From assembly GCA_026400355.1 (NCBI GenBank), contig JAPLPE010000014.1, forward strand, positions 1-64,000: DNA of 64,000 nucleotides, read 5' to 3'. Source of the DNA: Rhodobacterales bacterium. Its GTDB lineage: Bacteria > Pseudomonadota > Alphaproteobacteria > Rhodobacterales > Rhodobacteraceae. Of the stretch, positions 44,375 to 53,337 are shown piece by piece; positions within the stretch are counted from its first letter, which is position 1, and the number at the start of each line of letters is the position of its first letter. The position numbers were made by a program, and so were the translations under genes. Below the pieces are notes generated by a model. The model was not told where the DNA came from and searched no databases. It saw only the letters and a list, made by a program, of their open reading frames with translations.

Positions 44375-45472
44375 GTGGAGCCGATCGGAGTAGGGATCAT
44401 CGGGACGGGGAATATTTCGGACGCCTATCTGAAGGCAGCGCCGGGGTTTTCTTTCCTTAAGGTTGTGGCCTGTGCGGATATCAACATGGAGGCGGCACGG
44501 GCCAAAGCTGCGGCCCATGGGATCGAGGCGCTGGAGGTGGCAGCACTTCTGGCCGATCCGCGCGTGGGGATCGTGCTGAACCTGACAACGCCGCAGCATC
44601 ATGTGGGCGTGGGGCTGCAGGCGATTGCGGCGGGCAAACATGTATACTCAGAGAAGCCTTTGGCGGTTGAACTTGCCGAAGCGATGAAGCTGGTTGATGC
44701 GGCTGCGAAGGCCGGGCTGAGGGCGGGCTGTGCGCCTGACACGTTCCTGGGCGGATCGCATCAAACGGCGCGGGCGGCGCTGGATTCGGGGTTGATCGGC
44801 GAAGTCGTCGCCGGGTCGGCGGCGATGATGGTGCCGGGGCATGAGATCTGGCATCCGAATCCCGATTTCTACTACCAGCCCGGCGGCGGGCCGATGCTCG
44901 ACATGGGGCCCTATTACTTGACCTGCCTTGTCAACATGCTGGGGCCTGTGGCGGCTGTGACGGGGTCGGCAAAGGCCGCCTATGCGACGCGGACCATCGG
45001 GTCGGGGCCGCGAGCCGGACAAGTTGTCGAGGTGAAGGTGCCTACGCATATTTCGGGCATCCTAGATTTTGCGAACGGAGCACAGATCACAATCACGACG
45101 AGTTTCGATGTGTGGAAACATGGGCATAACCATATCGAGCTGTATGGCCGGAAGGGGTCGATGATCGTGCCGGACCCGAACCAGTTTCAGGGCGCGGTCA
45201 TGGCGAGCGAACATCGCGGCGATTGGGCCGAGGTGGAGCAGGCGCATCTGTATGGCGATGGGAACTATCGCATCCTGGGGCTGGCCGACATGGCGCAGGC
45301 GATCCGGACGGGACGGCCGCACCGGGCCAGCCTTGAGCTGAGCCTGCATGTGCTGGAGATCATGACGAGTATCATCAAGGCTGCCGAGACGGGACTGCGG
45401 ATCATGCTGAGCCATCAATGCGGGCGTCCTGAAGCGATGGTGCCGGGGCTGCCTAAGGGGCAGTTGGACTGA
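44375..45472 (+). CDS. Gfo/Idh/MocA-family oxidoreductase
   Basis: A 365-residue NAD(P)-dependent oxidoreductase. The Rossmann motif is IGVGIIGTGNISDAYLK, and the EKP catalytic loop is in GKHVYSEKPLAVEL; DMGPYYLTCLVNMLGPV is typical of sugar dehydrogenases. The GTG start has ACGGAG at 6 nt; upstream ATGs would overlap the lactonase gene. It could oxidise the sugar to the lactone that the neighbouring lactonase opens. Confidence 0.85.
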   Translation: MEPIGVGIIGTGNISDAYLKAAPGFSFLKVVACADINMEAARAKAAAHGIEALEVAALLADPRVGIVLNLTTPQHHVGVGLQAIAAGKHVYSEKPLAVELAEAMKLVDAAAKAGLRAGCAPDTFLGGSHQTARAALDSGLIGEVVAGSAAMMVPGHEIWHPNPDFYYQPGGGPMLDMGPYYLTCLVNMLGPVAAVTGSAKAAYATRTIGSGPRAGQVVEVKVPTHISGILDFANGAQITITTSFDVWKHGHNHIELYGRKGSMIVPDPNQFQGAVMASEHRGDWAEVEQAHLYGDGNYRILGLADMAQAIRTGRPHRASLELSLHVLEIMTSIIKAAETGLRIMLSHQCGRPEAMVPGLPKGQLD

Positions 45473-45763
45473 CATGCTGGTCACCCCGCCCGGCATGGCA
45501 ATGTGCGGGCGCGAGTTGTGAAGGGTGCGCGTCATGCGCATCTTTGACTTTGGCTGCGCGGCGCTCCTAGGCAGGTGACGGGAGGCCGGACGTAGGTTCT
45601 TCAACGGTTGGTGGCAAAAGTCAGACATTTCATTTGTCAGACATTTAACCAGATGTCACATTTCACCCGAGAATCGGTCGTCTCCCGGGAAGGCACGTCA
45701 AGCGTCCGGCCTTGTCCGGGGCCTCTCAGCCCACAGACGCACAGCACACGGAGGGAAGAAGTC
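45473..45763. other. 291-bp promoter region between the catabolic genes and the importer
   Basis: No gene is supported. The region holds a direct repeat with two operator-like palindromes (45620-45646) and, near its end, the ribosome site GGAGGG of the binding protein gene. It probably carries the promoter that starts the importer operon. Confidence 0.6.
45620..45646. promoter_or_regulatory. tandem candidate GntR (FadR-type) operators
   Basis: GTCAGACATTT occurs twice (45620-45630 and 45636-45646) at 16-bp spacing. The second copy sits in TGTCAGACA, a perfect 4-1-4 palindrome of the GTC-N-GAC form seen in operators of FadR-subfamily GntR repressors. It lies 118 bp before the binding-protein start. 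The regulator encoded at 52402 is of that subfamily and is the likely ligand-responsive repressor. Confidence 0.6.
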
Positions 45764-47380
45764 ATGTCGTTCCTGAAACGGGCCAGAAACTGGGCCACGG
45801 GGGTCGCGGTTGCCGCGAGCCTTGCGGTGCCGGCGATGGCCGAAATCACGGTCTCGGCGCCGGGTGACAGCACCAGCGGCACCTATTTCGACTATATGAA
45901 GACGGTCTATGCGCGTGCCGGGTTCCCCGAGATGACGCAACTGCCGCTGACCAGCTTTGACAATAATTTCGAACTGGAAGGAATGGCCGCCGAAAGCTGG
46001 AGCCAGTCCGAGGACGGGCTGACCTGGACGTTCAAGCTGCGGCCCGGGCTGGTCTATTCGGACGGGCATCCGCTGACCGCCGGGGACTTTGTGTTCGCGC
46101 TACAGCGTGCGGCGACGAGCGGGTATGACTTTGCCTGGTACTGGGATTTCGCGGGCTCGATCAAGGGCTGGAAAGAAGTCACCGAAGGCACTGCGGGTGT
46201 CGAGACACTTGGTCTTGTCGCCGTGGATGACCTGACCATTCAGGTGACCACGAACACGCCCAAGCCCTATCTGCCGTCGGTGGTGTCGCTCTGGTATCCG
46301 GTGCCCAAGCATATGGTGGACCAGTACGGTGACGATTACGCATTGAACGTCGAGACGATCGTTTCGTCTGGCGCGTTCATGCTGGAAAGCTGGGAAAAGT
46401 CCAACAATTCCATGGTTCTGGTGAAAAACCCGACCTATACCGGACCCTGGCCGAGCCTAGTGGACCGGGTCGAGATTGATCCGTCGCTGGGTGCGCCGGA
46501 AGTTGGTCTGCCGGCCTTCATGGCGGGCGAGACGGATTATGCCTTCCTCAACGCTGGGCAGATTCCATTCGTCGAACAGCGGTTCCCGGATCAGATTCGC
46601 GAAAATGCGATCTTTGCGACGAGCTATATCTCGTTTGATCTGGATTCCCCGCCGTTCAATGATGTGAACGTGCGCAGAGCACTCTATTACGCAGTCAACC
46701 GGGAAGAACTGACGGCGACCGTGCTCAAGGATCTGGCGATCCCTGCTGGTTCGATCCTGCCGCCGTCTTATCCGGGCTATAACCCCGATATCGTGGCGCA
46801 GGCCGTGTTCGACCCGGCCAAAGCGCAGCAGTTCCTTGCCGATGCGGGTTTCCCCGGCGGCGAAGGCTTCCCCGAAGTGGAAATCTGGTACCGTGATCAG
46901 GGCGGCTACAACGGTGCCATCACCGCCCCGATGCTGCAGTACCTGCAGGCACAGTTCAAGGACGTGCTAGGAATCACCATGAATATCAAGGTGATGCCGA
47001 TTCAGGACTGGATGACCGGTCTGTTGGAGAAGCAGAACAACCTGTTTCTGGCCCCCTATGAGTACGACTATATCGACCCGTCGAACTTCTATGGCATCTT
47101 CTACAACGGCGGCCGTCATGACTATCATAATGACCAGTATGACGCCCTTGTCGCCGCAGCCGACGCCGATCCCGACTGGAACAAGCGCTATGAGCTTTAT
47201 GGTCAGGCGGAACAGGTGATGATCGACAATGCGATGATCATCCCCGTGGTTCACCCGATCCAGAAGTTCGTGGTGGGAGAGCGTCTGTCGGGCCCCGGCG
47301 CCGAGCCCAACGCGCAAGGCATGACGCCGCTGAACCGGCTGGTACCCTACTTCTATGCGCATCTGAACGTCGCCGAGTAA
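45764..47380 (+). CDS. ABC transporter substrate-binding protein (SBP_bac_5, peptide/sugar type)
   Basis: A 538-residue periplasmic binding protein of the dipeptide/oligopeptide/sugar family (cluster C). The signal peptide ends at VPAMAE. The family signature AAESWSQSEDGLTWTFKLRPG and the SDGHPLTAGDFVFALQR segment are clear. The C-terminal MIDNAMIIPVVHPIQKF is typical. GGAGGG precedes the start. Several members of this family bind oligosaccharides, so the sugar-like context is compatible. A hairpin separates it from the ATPase gene, which may raise its relative expression. Confidence 0.92.
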   Translation: MSFLKRARNWATGVAVAASLAVPAMAEITVSAPGDSTSGTYFDYMKTVYARAGFPEMTQLPLTSFDNNFELEGMAAESWSQSEDGLTWTFKLRPGLVYSDGHPLTAGDFVFALQRAATSGYDFAWYWDFAGSIKGWKEVTEGTAGVETLGLVAVDDLTIQVTTNTPKPYLPSVVSLWYPVPKHMVDQYGDDYALNVETIVSSGAFMLESWEKSNNSMVLVKNPTYTGPWPSLVDRVEIDPSLGAPEVGLPAFMAGETDYAFLNAGQIPFVEQRFPDQIRENAIFATSYISFDLDSPPFNDVNVRRALYYAVNREELTATVLKDLAIPAGSILPPSYPGYNPDIVAQAVFDPAKAQQFLADAGFPGGEGFPEVEIWYRDQGGYNGAITAPMLQYLQAQFKDVLGITMNIKVMPIQDWMTGLLEKQNNLFLAPYEYDYIDPSNFYGIFYNGGRHDYHNDQYDALVAAADADPDWNKRYELYGQAEQVMIDNAMIIPVVHPIQKFVVGERLSGPGAEPNAQGMTPLNRLVPYFYAHLNVAE

Positions 47381-47390
47381 TTGGCGGCCT

Positions 47391-47427
47391 GCCCGCCCGG
47401 ACCGATGGGTCCGGGCGGGCTTCTCTT
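47391..47427 (+). terminator. intercistronic hairpin after the binding protein gene
   Basis: GCCCGCCCGGACC (47391-47403) and GGTCCGGGCGGGC (47408-47420) form a 13-bp perfect stem with a 4-base loop, followed by TTCTCTT. It likely acts as a partial terminator or 3' stabiliser, allowing more binding protein than permease, a common arrangement in ABC importer operons. Confidence 0.7.
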
Positions 47428-47451
47428 ACCCCCTCAGAATGACAGGGTGCC

Positions 47452-48414
47452 ATGCGGCTGGTGGAGATCACCGACCTTACCGTGAGTTTTCCGCAGGCCG
47501 ACGGCGTCGTGCAGGCGGTACGGGGGGCGTCGTTCCACGTAGACGAGGGCGAAAGCGTGGGCATCGTCGGCGAGAGCGGATCGGGCAAGTCGGTGACCTG
47601 CATGGCGGCGCTGCGGCTGCTGCGGCAGCCCCCGGCAAAGATCGCGGCCAAGGTGATGAGGCTGGACGGGATCGACATGCTTGCGGCAGATCGCAAGACG
47701 TTGTCGGGTGTGCGCGGCCGGGTGGCTGCGATGGTTTTTCAGGACCCGATGACGGCCTTTGACCCGGTCTATACGATCGGGGCGCAGATCGTTGAGACGA
47801 TCCGGGCGCATCGGGAGGTGTCAAAGGCGGATGCCCGGCGCGAGGCCGAGGGGCTCTTGGCGAAGGTGGAAATCCGGACCCCGGCGGCGGTGCTGGACTC
47901 TTATCCGCACCAGTTGTCGGGCGGTATGATGCAACGGGCGATGATCGCGATGGCGCTGTCCTGCCAGCCGCGCATCCTGATCGCGGATGAGCCGACGACG
48001 GCACTCGACGTGACGGTGCAGGCGCAGATATTGCAGTTGATCAAGGGGTTGCAGGACGAACTTGGCATGGGTCTTGTCATGGTCACGCACGATCTGGGCG
48101 TGATTGCCGAGACGGTAGACCGGGTCGTCGTGATGTATGGCGGCCGCGTTATGGAAGAGGCGCCGGTCGCGGCGATCTTTGATGAGGCGAAACACCCCTA
48201 TACGCGGGCGCTGATGGCGTCGATGCCGGGGCAGGTGGGCGGGCGGCGGCGGTTGACTGAAATACCAGGGTCGTCTCCCAATCCGGCGGACCCACCCATG
48301 GGGTGCCCGTTTCATCCACGCTGTAGTGAGGCGGATGCGCGTTGCGGGCACGAGATTCCGCCCGTTGTGGTGACGGGCGAGGCGAGCCGGGCAGCTTGCT
48401 GGAGGCTGACATGA
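47452..48414 (+). CDS. ABC transporter ATP-binding protein (DppD/OppD type)
   Basis: A 320-residue ATPase: Walker A GESGSGKSV, signature LSGGMMQRAMIA, Walker B RILIADEPTTALDVTV, and the oligopeptide-transporter C-terminal domain with CPFHPRCSEADARC, whose cysteines resemble the iron-sulfur motif of this subfamily. It overlaps the second ATPase gene by 4 nt. It energises the permease pair encoded downstream. Confidence 0.93.
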   Translation: MRLVEITDLTVSFPQADGVVQAVRGASFHVDEGESVGIVGESGSGKSVTCMAALRLLRQPPAKIAAKVMRLDGIDMLAADRKTLSGVRGRVAAMVFQDPMTAFDPVYTIGAQIVETIRAHREVSKADARREAEGLLAKVEIRTPAAVLDSYPHQLSGGMMQRAMIAMALSCQPRILIADEPTTALDVTVQAQILQLIKGLQDELGMGLVMVTHDLGVIAETVDRVVVMYGGRVMEEAPVAAIFDEAKHPYTRALMASMPGQVGGRRRLTEIPGSSPNPADPPMGCPFHPRCSEADARCGHEIPPVVVTGEASRAACWRLT

Positions 48415-49355
48415 CGGCGCCGGCGCTGGAACTGCGCAAACTGACCAAGGATTTCATGCTGCCCGGTTCAGGGTGGTGGGGTAAGCCGCGGACGGTGCAT
48501 GCGGTCAGGGCGGTTGATCTGGTGTTGCCGCGCAATGCGATTGTGGGTCTCGTAGGCGAAAGCGGATCGGGCAAGACCACGACCGGGATGGTGGCGCTGC
48601 GGCTGTCGGAGCCGACGGGCGGGCAGATACTGCTCGACGGGACGGATATCACGACGCTGGATGCCGCGGGGCTGAAACCGTTCCGGCGCAAGCTGCAGGT
48701 GGTCTTTCAGGACAGCTATTCCGCGCTCGACCCCATGCTGACGCTGGCGCAGATCGTGGCAGAACCGCTGCATATCCACGGGATCGGGTCGGCGAGGGAA
48801 CAGGCGGAACAGGCGCGTCACTGGCTGGAGCGGGTGGGGCTGCACCGGAGCTATGCGAACCGCTATCCGCATGAGCTTTCCGGCGGGCAGCGGCAGCGCG
48901 TGGCAATTGCGCGGGCGCTTATCCTGAAGCCCACGGTCCTGATCGCGGATGAGCCGACATCGGCACTCGACGTGTCGGTCAAGGCGCAGATCATCAACCT
49001 GTTGCAGGACCTGCAGGCCGAAATGGGGCTGTCGATCCTGTTTATTTCGCATGACCTTTCGGTCGTCCGGTCGCTGGCAGATACGGTCGCAGTGATGTTC
49101 AACGGGCGGATTGTGGAACAGGCTCCGACTGAGGCGATATTCACCGATGCGCGGCATCCTTACACGCGGTCCTTGCTGGACGCGGTGCCGGTGATGAACC
49201 CGCGCGACCGGCGGCACCGAACGTTTCAGACGCGGGCCGAGCTCGAGGCGGCGACTCCGCGACTTTCGGCGGCGGCGCTGGGCCTTTCCCCGGATGCGAC
49301 GGCGCGGCTGGTTCGGGTGGCCGGGGATCATCTTGTGGAGGCCATTCTGACATGA
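48411..49355 (+). CDS. ABC transporter ATP-binding protein (DppF/OppF type)
   Basis: A 314-residue ATPase with Walker A GESGSGKTTT, signature ELSGGQRQRVAIARAL, and Walker B VLIADEPTSALDVSV. The C-terminal extension is shorter than in OppF. The start ATG overlaps the preceding stop (ATGA). Longer in-frame starts upstream lie inside the previous gene. It forms the ATPase heterodimer with the DppD-type protein. Confidence 0.93.
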   Translation: MTAPALELRKLTKDFMLPGSGWWGKPRTVHAVRAVDLVLPRNAIVGLVGESGSGKTTTGMVALRLSEPTGGQILLDGTDITTLDAAGLKPFRRKLQVVFQDSYSALDPMLTLAQIVAEPLHIHGIGSAREQAEQARHWLERVGLHRSYANRYPHELSGGQRQRVAIARALILKPTVLIADEPTSALDVSVKAQIINLLQDLQAEMGLSILFISHDLSVVRSLADTVAVMFNGRIVEQAPTEAIFTDARHPYTRSLLDAVPVMNPRDRRHRTFQTRAELEAATPRLSAAALGLSPDATARLVRVAGDHLVEAILT

Positions 49356-50284
49356 CGGGCTTCATCATTCGCAGGCTACTGTCGATTTCGGTGACCTTCA
49401 TCATCGTGTCGATCCTGATCTTCACGATGATGCACGCCATCCCCGGCGGGCCGTTTGACGGGGGCGAGATGCCGTTGCCGCCGGCTGTGCGGGAAAAGAT
49501 GATGGCGCAGTTCGGGCTGGATCAGCCGGTCTGGGTTCAATACCTGAAGTACATGAGCGGGGTGATCCGGCTCGACTTCGGCGTTCCGTTCCAGAGCCCG
49601 GGGGAGACGATGTTCTCACTTCTGGCGGATGCGTGGTTGCCGTCGCTGGTGCTGGGCGGCCTTGGCGTGCTGATCGGGGCGCCCTTGGGCATTCTGCTGG
49701 GGATCGCAGCGGCGCTGCACCGCAATACCTGGATCGACTATCTGGCTTCGGCGGTTGCGACGATCGGGCTGACGGTTCCGGTGTTCGTGACCTCTATGTT
49801 GCTGATCCTGATCTTTGCCGTCTGGCTGAACTGGTTCCCGGCGAGCGGCTGGGGCGAGCCGATCAACTGGGTGTTGCCGATTACGGCCTATGCGACGATC
49901 CCGATGGCAACCTATGCGCGGTATACTCGTTCCGCGATGCTCGACACGCTCAACAAGCCATTCGTGACGGTGCTGCGCGCCAAAGGCCTCACGGAAAACA
50001 AGATCATCTATGGCCATGTGTTGCGCAATTCGGCCATCCCGATGGTGACGGTGTTCCTGCCGATGTTCATCGGCACGGCGACCGGTTCCATCTTTGTGGA
50101 GGCGATGTTCCGGGTGCCGGGGCTCGGGTCCTATTTCGTATCGTCCATCCGAACGCGGGATTATCCGCTTGAGATGGCGCTGATGCTGATGCTGACGGTC
50201 ATGTTCTGCGTGGCTTATCTGATTTCCGACGTCGCCTATGCGCTGCTCAATCCACGCATCCGGTATGGAGACCGCAAGGGATGA
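49352..50284 (+). CDS. ABC transporter permease (DppB/OppB type)
   Basis: A 310-residue inner-membrane permease with six hydrophobic helices. The N-terminus IIRRLLSISVTFIIVSILIF is typical of the family. The EAA-type loop reads LDTLNKPFVTVLRAKGLTEN. Overlaps of 4 nt on both sides (ATGA) tie it to the ATPase and the second permease gene. Confidence 0.93.
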   Translation: MTGFIIRRLLSISVTFIIVSILIFTMMHAIPGGPFDGGEMPLPPAVREKMMAQFGLDQPVWVQYLKYMSGVIRLDFGVPFQSPGETMFSLLADAWLPSLVLGGLGVLIGAPLGILLGIAAALHRNTWIDYLASAVATIGLTVPVFVTSMLLILIFAVWLNWFPASGWGEPINWVLPITAYATIPMATYARYTRSAMLDTLNKPFVTVLRAKGLTENKIIYGHVLRNSAIPMVTVFLPMFIGTATGSIFVEAMFRVPGLGSYFVSSIRTRDYPLEMALMLMLTVMFCVAYLISDVAYALLNPRIRYGDRKG

Positions 50285-51171
50285 CCGCGCTTCTGACCAC
50301 ACCGATGCCGCCTGCCCCGCGACAGCGCGGCCCGCTGTGGTTTGCCTGGCGACGGTTCCGGGCCAACAAGGCGGCCGTCGTCGGGGGGATCGTTCTCGGC
50401 GTGATCACGCTTCTTGCGATCCTCGCGCCACTGGTGACCAAGACCGGACCGAACGATCAGGCCTTTCTGACAGAGAATCTGTTTCCGCCCTCCTGGGATC
50501 ATTGGTTCGGTGTGGATGATCTGGGCCGGGATTTCTGGACGCGGATCGTCTATGGTGCGCGGGTGTCGCTGACCATCGGCTTCGCGGCGGCAACCTGTTC
50601 GGTGCTGATCGGCATCCCGCTCGGTGCGATTGCGGGGTATTACGGGGGCCGGGCGGATTGGCTCATCATGCGCGTGATCGAGATATTCTCGGTCGTGCCG
50701 CCCCTTTTGGCTGCGATGCTGCTGGGGGCTCTGACGCAGGGCGGGTTTCTGACCATTGTGGTGATTGCGGCGCTGTTCGGCTGGGTGCAGGTGTGTCTGC
50801 TCGTCCGGGCGCAGATCAAAGCGTTCAAGGAAAAGGAATTCGTACGGGCGGCGCAGGCGCTGGGGGCCTCGCCCGGCTACATCATCCGTCGTCACCTGAT
50901 CCCCAATGCGATTTCGCCGATCATCGTGGGCTTTGTGCTAGCGATTCCGCTGGCGATGATGCTGGAGGCGTCCCTTTCCTTCCTTGGCGTGGGGATACCG
51001 CCGCCGACACCCAGCTGGGGACAGATGATCAACGTCGGCATGAATTTCATGTATTTCTACTGGCATATGGCTGTGTTCCCGACGGCGGCGCTGGCCATCA
51101 CGGTGATGGCCACCACCCTGTTCGGGGACGGGCTGCGCGATGCCCTTGACCCCACATTGAAAGGGGCCTGA
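50281..51171 (+). CDS. ABC transporter permease (DppC/OppC type)
   Basis: A 296-residue permease with a cytoplasmic N-terminus ending LWFAWRRFRANKAAVVG, then six helices, and the conserved EAA loop KEFVRAAQALGASPGYIIRR. SWGQMINVG is a family mark. It completes a five-gene importer (binding protein, two ATPases, two permeases). Confidence 0.93.
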   Translation: MTALLTTPMPPAPRQRGPLWFAWRRFRANKAAVVGGIVLGVITLLAILAPLVTKTGPNDQAFLTENLFPPSWDHWFGVDDLGRDFWTRIVYGARVSLTIGFAAATCSVLIGIPLGAIAGYYGGRADWLIMRVIEIFSVVPPLLAAMLLGALTQGGFLTIVVIAALFGWVQVCLLVRAQIKAFKEKEFVRAAQALGASPGYIIRRHLIPNAISPIIVGFVLAIPLAMMLEASLSFLGVGIPPPTPSWGQMINVGMNFMYFYWHMAVFPTAALAITVMATTLFGDGLRDALDPTLKGA

Positions 51172-51176
51172 CGCCC

Positions 51177-52367
51177 ATGTCCGACAATCTCAAAGACCTT
51201 TTCCTGCTGGACCCCGAGGTCGTGTTTCTGAACCACGGATCCTTCGGGGCCTGCCCGAAGCCTGTGTTCGAAGCCTATCAGGCCTGGCAGTTGAAGCTTG
51301 AACGTCAGCCAGTGGCCTTTCTTGATCCGATACGCGGTTATGCGGCATGGATGCGGGATGCACGGGCAGCGCTGGCGGGGGAATTGGGGGCGGCACCTGA
51401 CGATCTGGTGGGCGTGATGAACGCGACGGTGGGGCTGAACATCGTCGCGCAGTCGCTGAACCTCCAGCCCGGGGACGAGATCCTGACAACGGATCACGAA
51501 TATGCGGCGCTGGAGAAGACATGGGCCTATGTCTGCCGCAAGACAGGCGCCAAGATCGTCTTCGTCACGGTCCCCTTGCCGCTGTCGACCGAGGCGCAGT
51601 TCACGGATGCCATTCTGGCCGGGATGACGGAGCGGTCCAGGGTCCTGTTCCTGAGCCACATCACTTCGGCTACTGCGTTGCTGTTTCCCATCGAACGGGT
51701 GGTGGCCGAGGCGCGGTCGCGAGGTATCTTGTCTGTGATCGACGGGGCGCATGTGCCGGGCCATGTCCCGCTGAACCTCGACGCGCTGGGGGCGGATTTC
51801 TATTCAGGCAACTGCCACAAATGGCTGATGGCGCCGAAGGGTTCGGCATTTCTGCATGTCCGGCGGGAATTGCAGACCATGATCAATCCGCTCGTCATCT
51901 CGCATGGCTGGACCGAGGATCTGCATGAATCAGGTGCCAAGGGCATGTTCGGCAACACGCCCTTCATCGATTCGATTGAGATGCAGGGGACGCGCGATCC
52001 GGCGGCTTGGCTGACCGTGCCGGACGCAATCCGGTTCCGGAAGGACGAAAACTGGTCCGAGGTCGCGGCCCGCTGCCGCGATCTGGCACAGGAGACGGGA
52101 GCCCGCGTGGCGGCACTGACGGGGCTCACGCCCTTCTCCTCGCCCGAATTCTGTGCACCGCAGATGGTCGCGATGCCGGTGCCCCGGACTGATCCCAAGG
52201 CGTTGCAGGTGGCGCTGATGGAGCGTTGGAAGATAGAGATCCCCTGTTTTGACTGGAAAGATCACACGGTCGTGCGGGTTTCGGTGCAGGGCTACAATAC
52301 CAAGGCAGAGATGGATATGCTGGTGGAGGCGCTCTCCGCCCTCTTGACGCTGGAGCGCGCAGCCTGA
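51177..52367 (+). CDS. class V aminotransferase (isopenicillin N epimerase-like)
   Basis: A 396-residue PLP-dependent enzyme: LNHGSFGACP at the N-terminus is the CefD-type signature, SVIDGAHVPGHVPLNL holds the cofactor-binding Asp, and SGNCHKWLMAPKG carries the Schiff-base Lys. Activity could be aminotransferase, epimerase or desulfurase; the family does not tell. It starts 6 nt after the last permease gene and is likely co-transcribed, suggesting the imported compound carries an amino group. Confidence 0.85.
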   Translation: MSDNLKDLFLLDPEVVFLNHGSFGACPKPVFEAYQAWQLKLERQPVAFLDPIRGYAAWMRDARAALAGELGAAPDDLVGVMNATVGLNIVAQSLNLQPGDEILTTDHEYAALEKTWAYVCRKTGAKIVFVTVPLPLSTEAQFTDAILAGMTERSRVLFLSHITSATALLFPIERVVAEARSRGILSVIDGAHVPGHVPLNLDALGADFYSGNCHKWLMAPKGSAFLHVRRELQTMINPLVISHGWTEDLHESGAKGMFGNTPFIDSIEMQGTRDPAAWLTVPDAIRFRKDENWSEVAARCRDLAQETGARVAALTGLTPFSSPEFCAPQMVAMPVPRTDPKALQVALMERWKIEIPCFDWKDHTVVRVSVQGYNTKAEMDMLVEALSALLTLERAA

Positions 52368-52401
52368 CCTATGGGCGGGCCTGAACTGAGGTGCTTGCCC
52401 G

Positions 52402-53130
52402 ATGCGATCGAACACTGCCCTGCTTTACCTGGAACCCCGCGAGGCAGGCACGCGTGGCGCGGCTGTGCTGGATGCGCTGGCAGGGATGATCGAACGGGCC
52501 GGGCTGCAGGTGGGCGACCGCCTGCCGCCCGAGGTCCAGCTGGCGCAACAGCTGGGGGTGGGCCGGTCGACGATGCGCGAGGCGCTGAACCGCTGGGAAG
52601 GGCTTGGCATCATCCGGCGGCGGCGCGGCGACGGGACCTATCTGTCGGCAAGGGTGCAGACGTCGGCCGGGGCCGTTCCGGTGATGGTTCAGCTTGAAGG
52701 GGCGGCGCTCTTGCGGCTGATAGAGGTGCGGCGGAGCCTTGAGAATGACGCGGTACGGAAAGCCGCGGTCGCCGCGACCCCGGCGCAGAGGGTTGAGATC
52801 GGGACGCTCTGCGATGAATTGCTGGGCATCATTGCGCGGGGCGAAAACTACCGCGAGGCAGACTGGGCCTTTCACGGCGCGATCTATGATGCGACTGGGA
52901 ATCCGATGTTCGGACAGATACTGCGAAGGCTGGACGAGATGATGGAGCGGAGCGCCGAAAGCCCGTTCTCGCGCCCGGCCTTCGGTCTGTCGAGCTTTCC
53001 TCTGCACCTTGATCTGTCCGAAGGGATCCTCGCGGTCGATCCAGACCGCGCGGGGGTGGCGATCAACGCGATCCTCGATTCGGTTGAATCAGAAATCCGG
53101 GACATGATTGGCCTGTCTGGCCAGCCGTAA
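52402..53130 (+). CDS. GntR-family transcriptional regulator, FadR subfamily
   Basis: A 242-residue regulator with an N-terminal winged helix (LPPEVQLAQQLGVGRSTMREAL) around residues 40-62 and a C-terminal FCD-type effector domain with ADWAFHGAIYDATGNP supplying metal-binding residues (Asp and His). Such proteins repress catabolic operons until a sugar acid or organic acid binds. It lies just after the importer operon on the same strand and is the prime candidate to bind the palindromes at 45620-45646. Confidence 0.9.
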   Translation: MRSNTALLYLEPREAGTRGAAVLDALAGMIERAGLQVGDRLPPEVQLAQQLGVGRSTMREALNRWEGLGIIRRRRGDGTYLSARVQTSAGAVPVMVQLEGAALLRLIEVRRSLENDAVRKAAVAATPAQRVEIGTLCDELLGIIARGENYREADWAFHGAIYDATGNPMFGQILRRLDEMMERSAESPFSRPAFGLSSFPLHLDLSEGILAVDPDRAGVAINAILDSVESEIRDMIGLSGQP

Positions 53131-53262
53131 TCCGGCTGAGGTGCCCGACACGCGTGCCACTTGTTTTTCTCCCCTTCCGGGTCTGCGGCCCGTCAGGGGT
53201 TTGCGCCTTCGGCTGAGGTGCTTGCACGACAAAGAAATTATGGGGCAGACTCTCGCCCCCCC

Positions 53263-53333
53263 AGTTTCTATCTTGTCCAAATATCTTGGGGGGAGCGCGG
53301 GACGCGCAGGGGGCAAAGCCCCCTGCAACGCTC
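53263..53333 (-). repeat. dispersed GC-rich repeat, copy 5, with terminator hairpin of gcvP
   Basis: On the minus strand: GTTGCAGGGGGCTTTGCCCC, then GCGTCCCGCGCTCCCCCC, then AAGATATTTGGACAAGATAG. The hairpin CAGGGGGC/GCCCCCTG (53307-53325, loop TTT) stands 13 bp after the gcvP stop and probably ends that transcript. The GATATTTGGA core matches the other copies. The rest of the 53131-53337 gap shows no gene. Confidence 0.65.
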
Positions 53334-53337
53334 GTAT

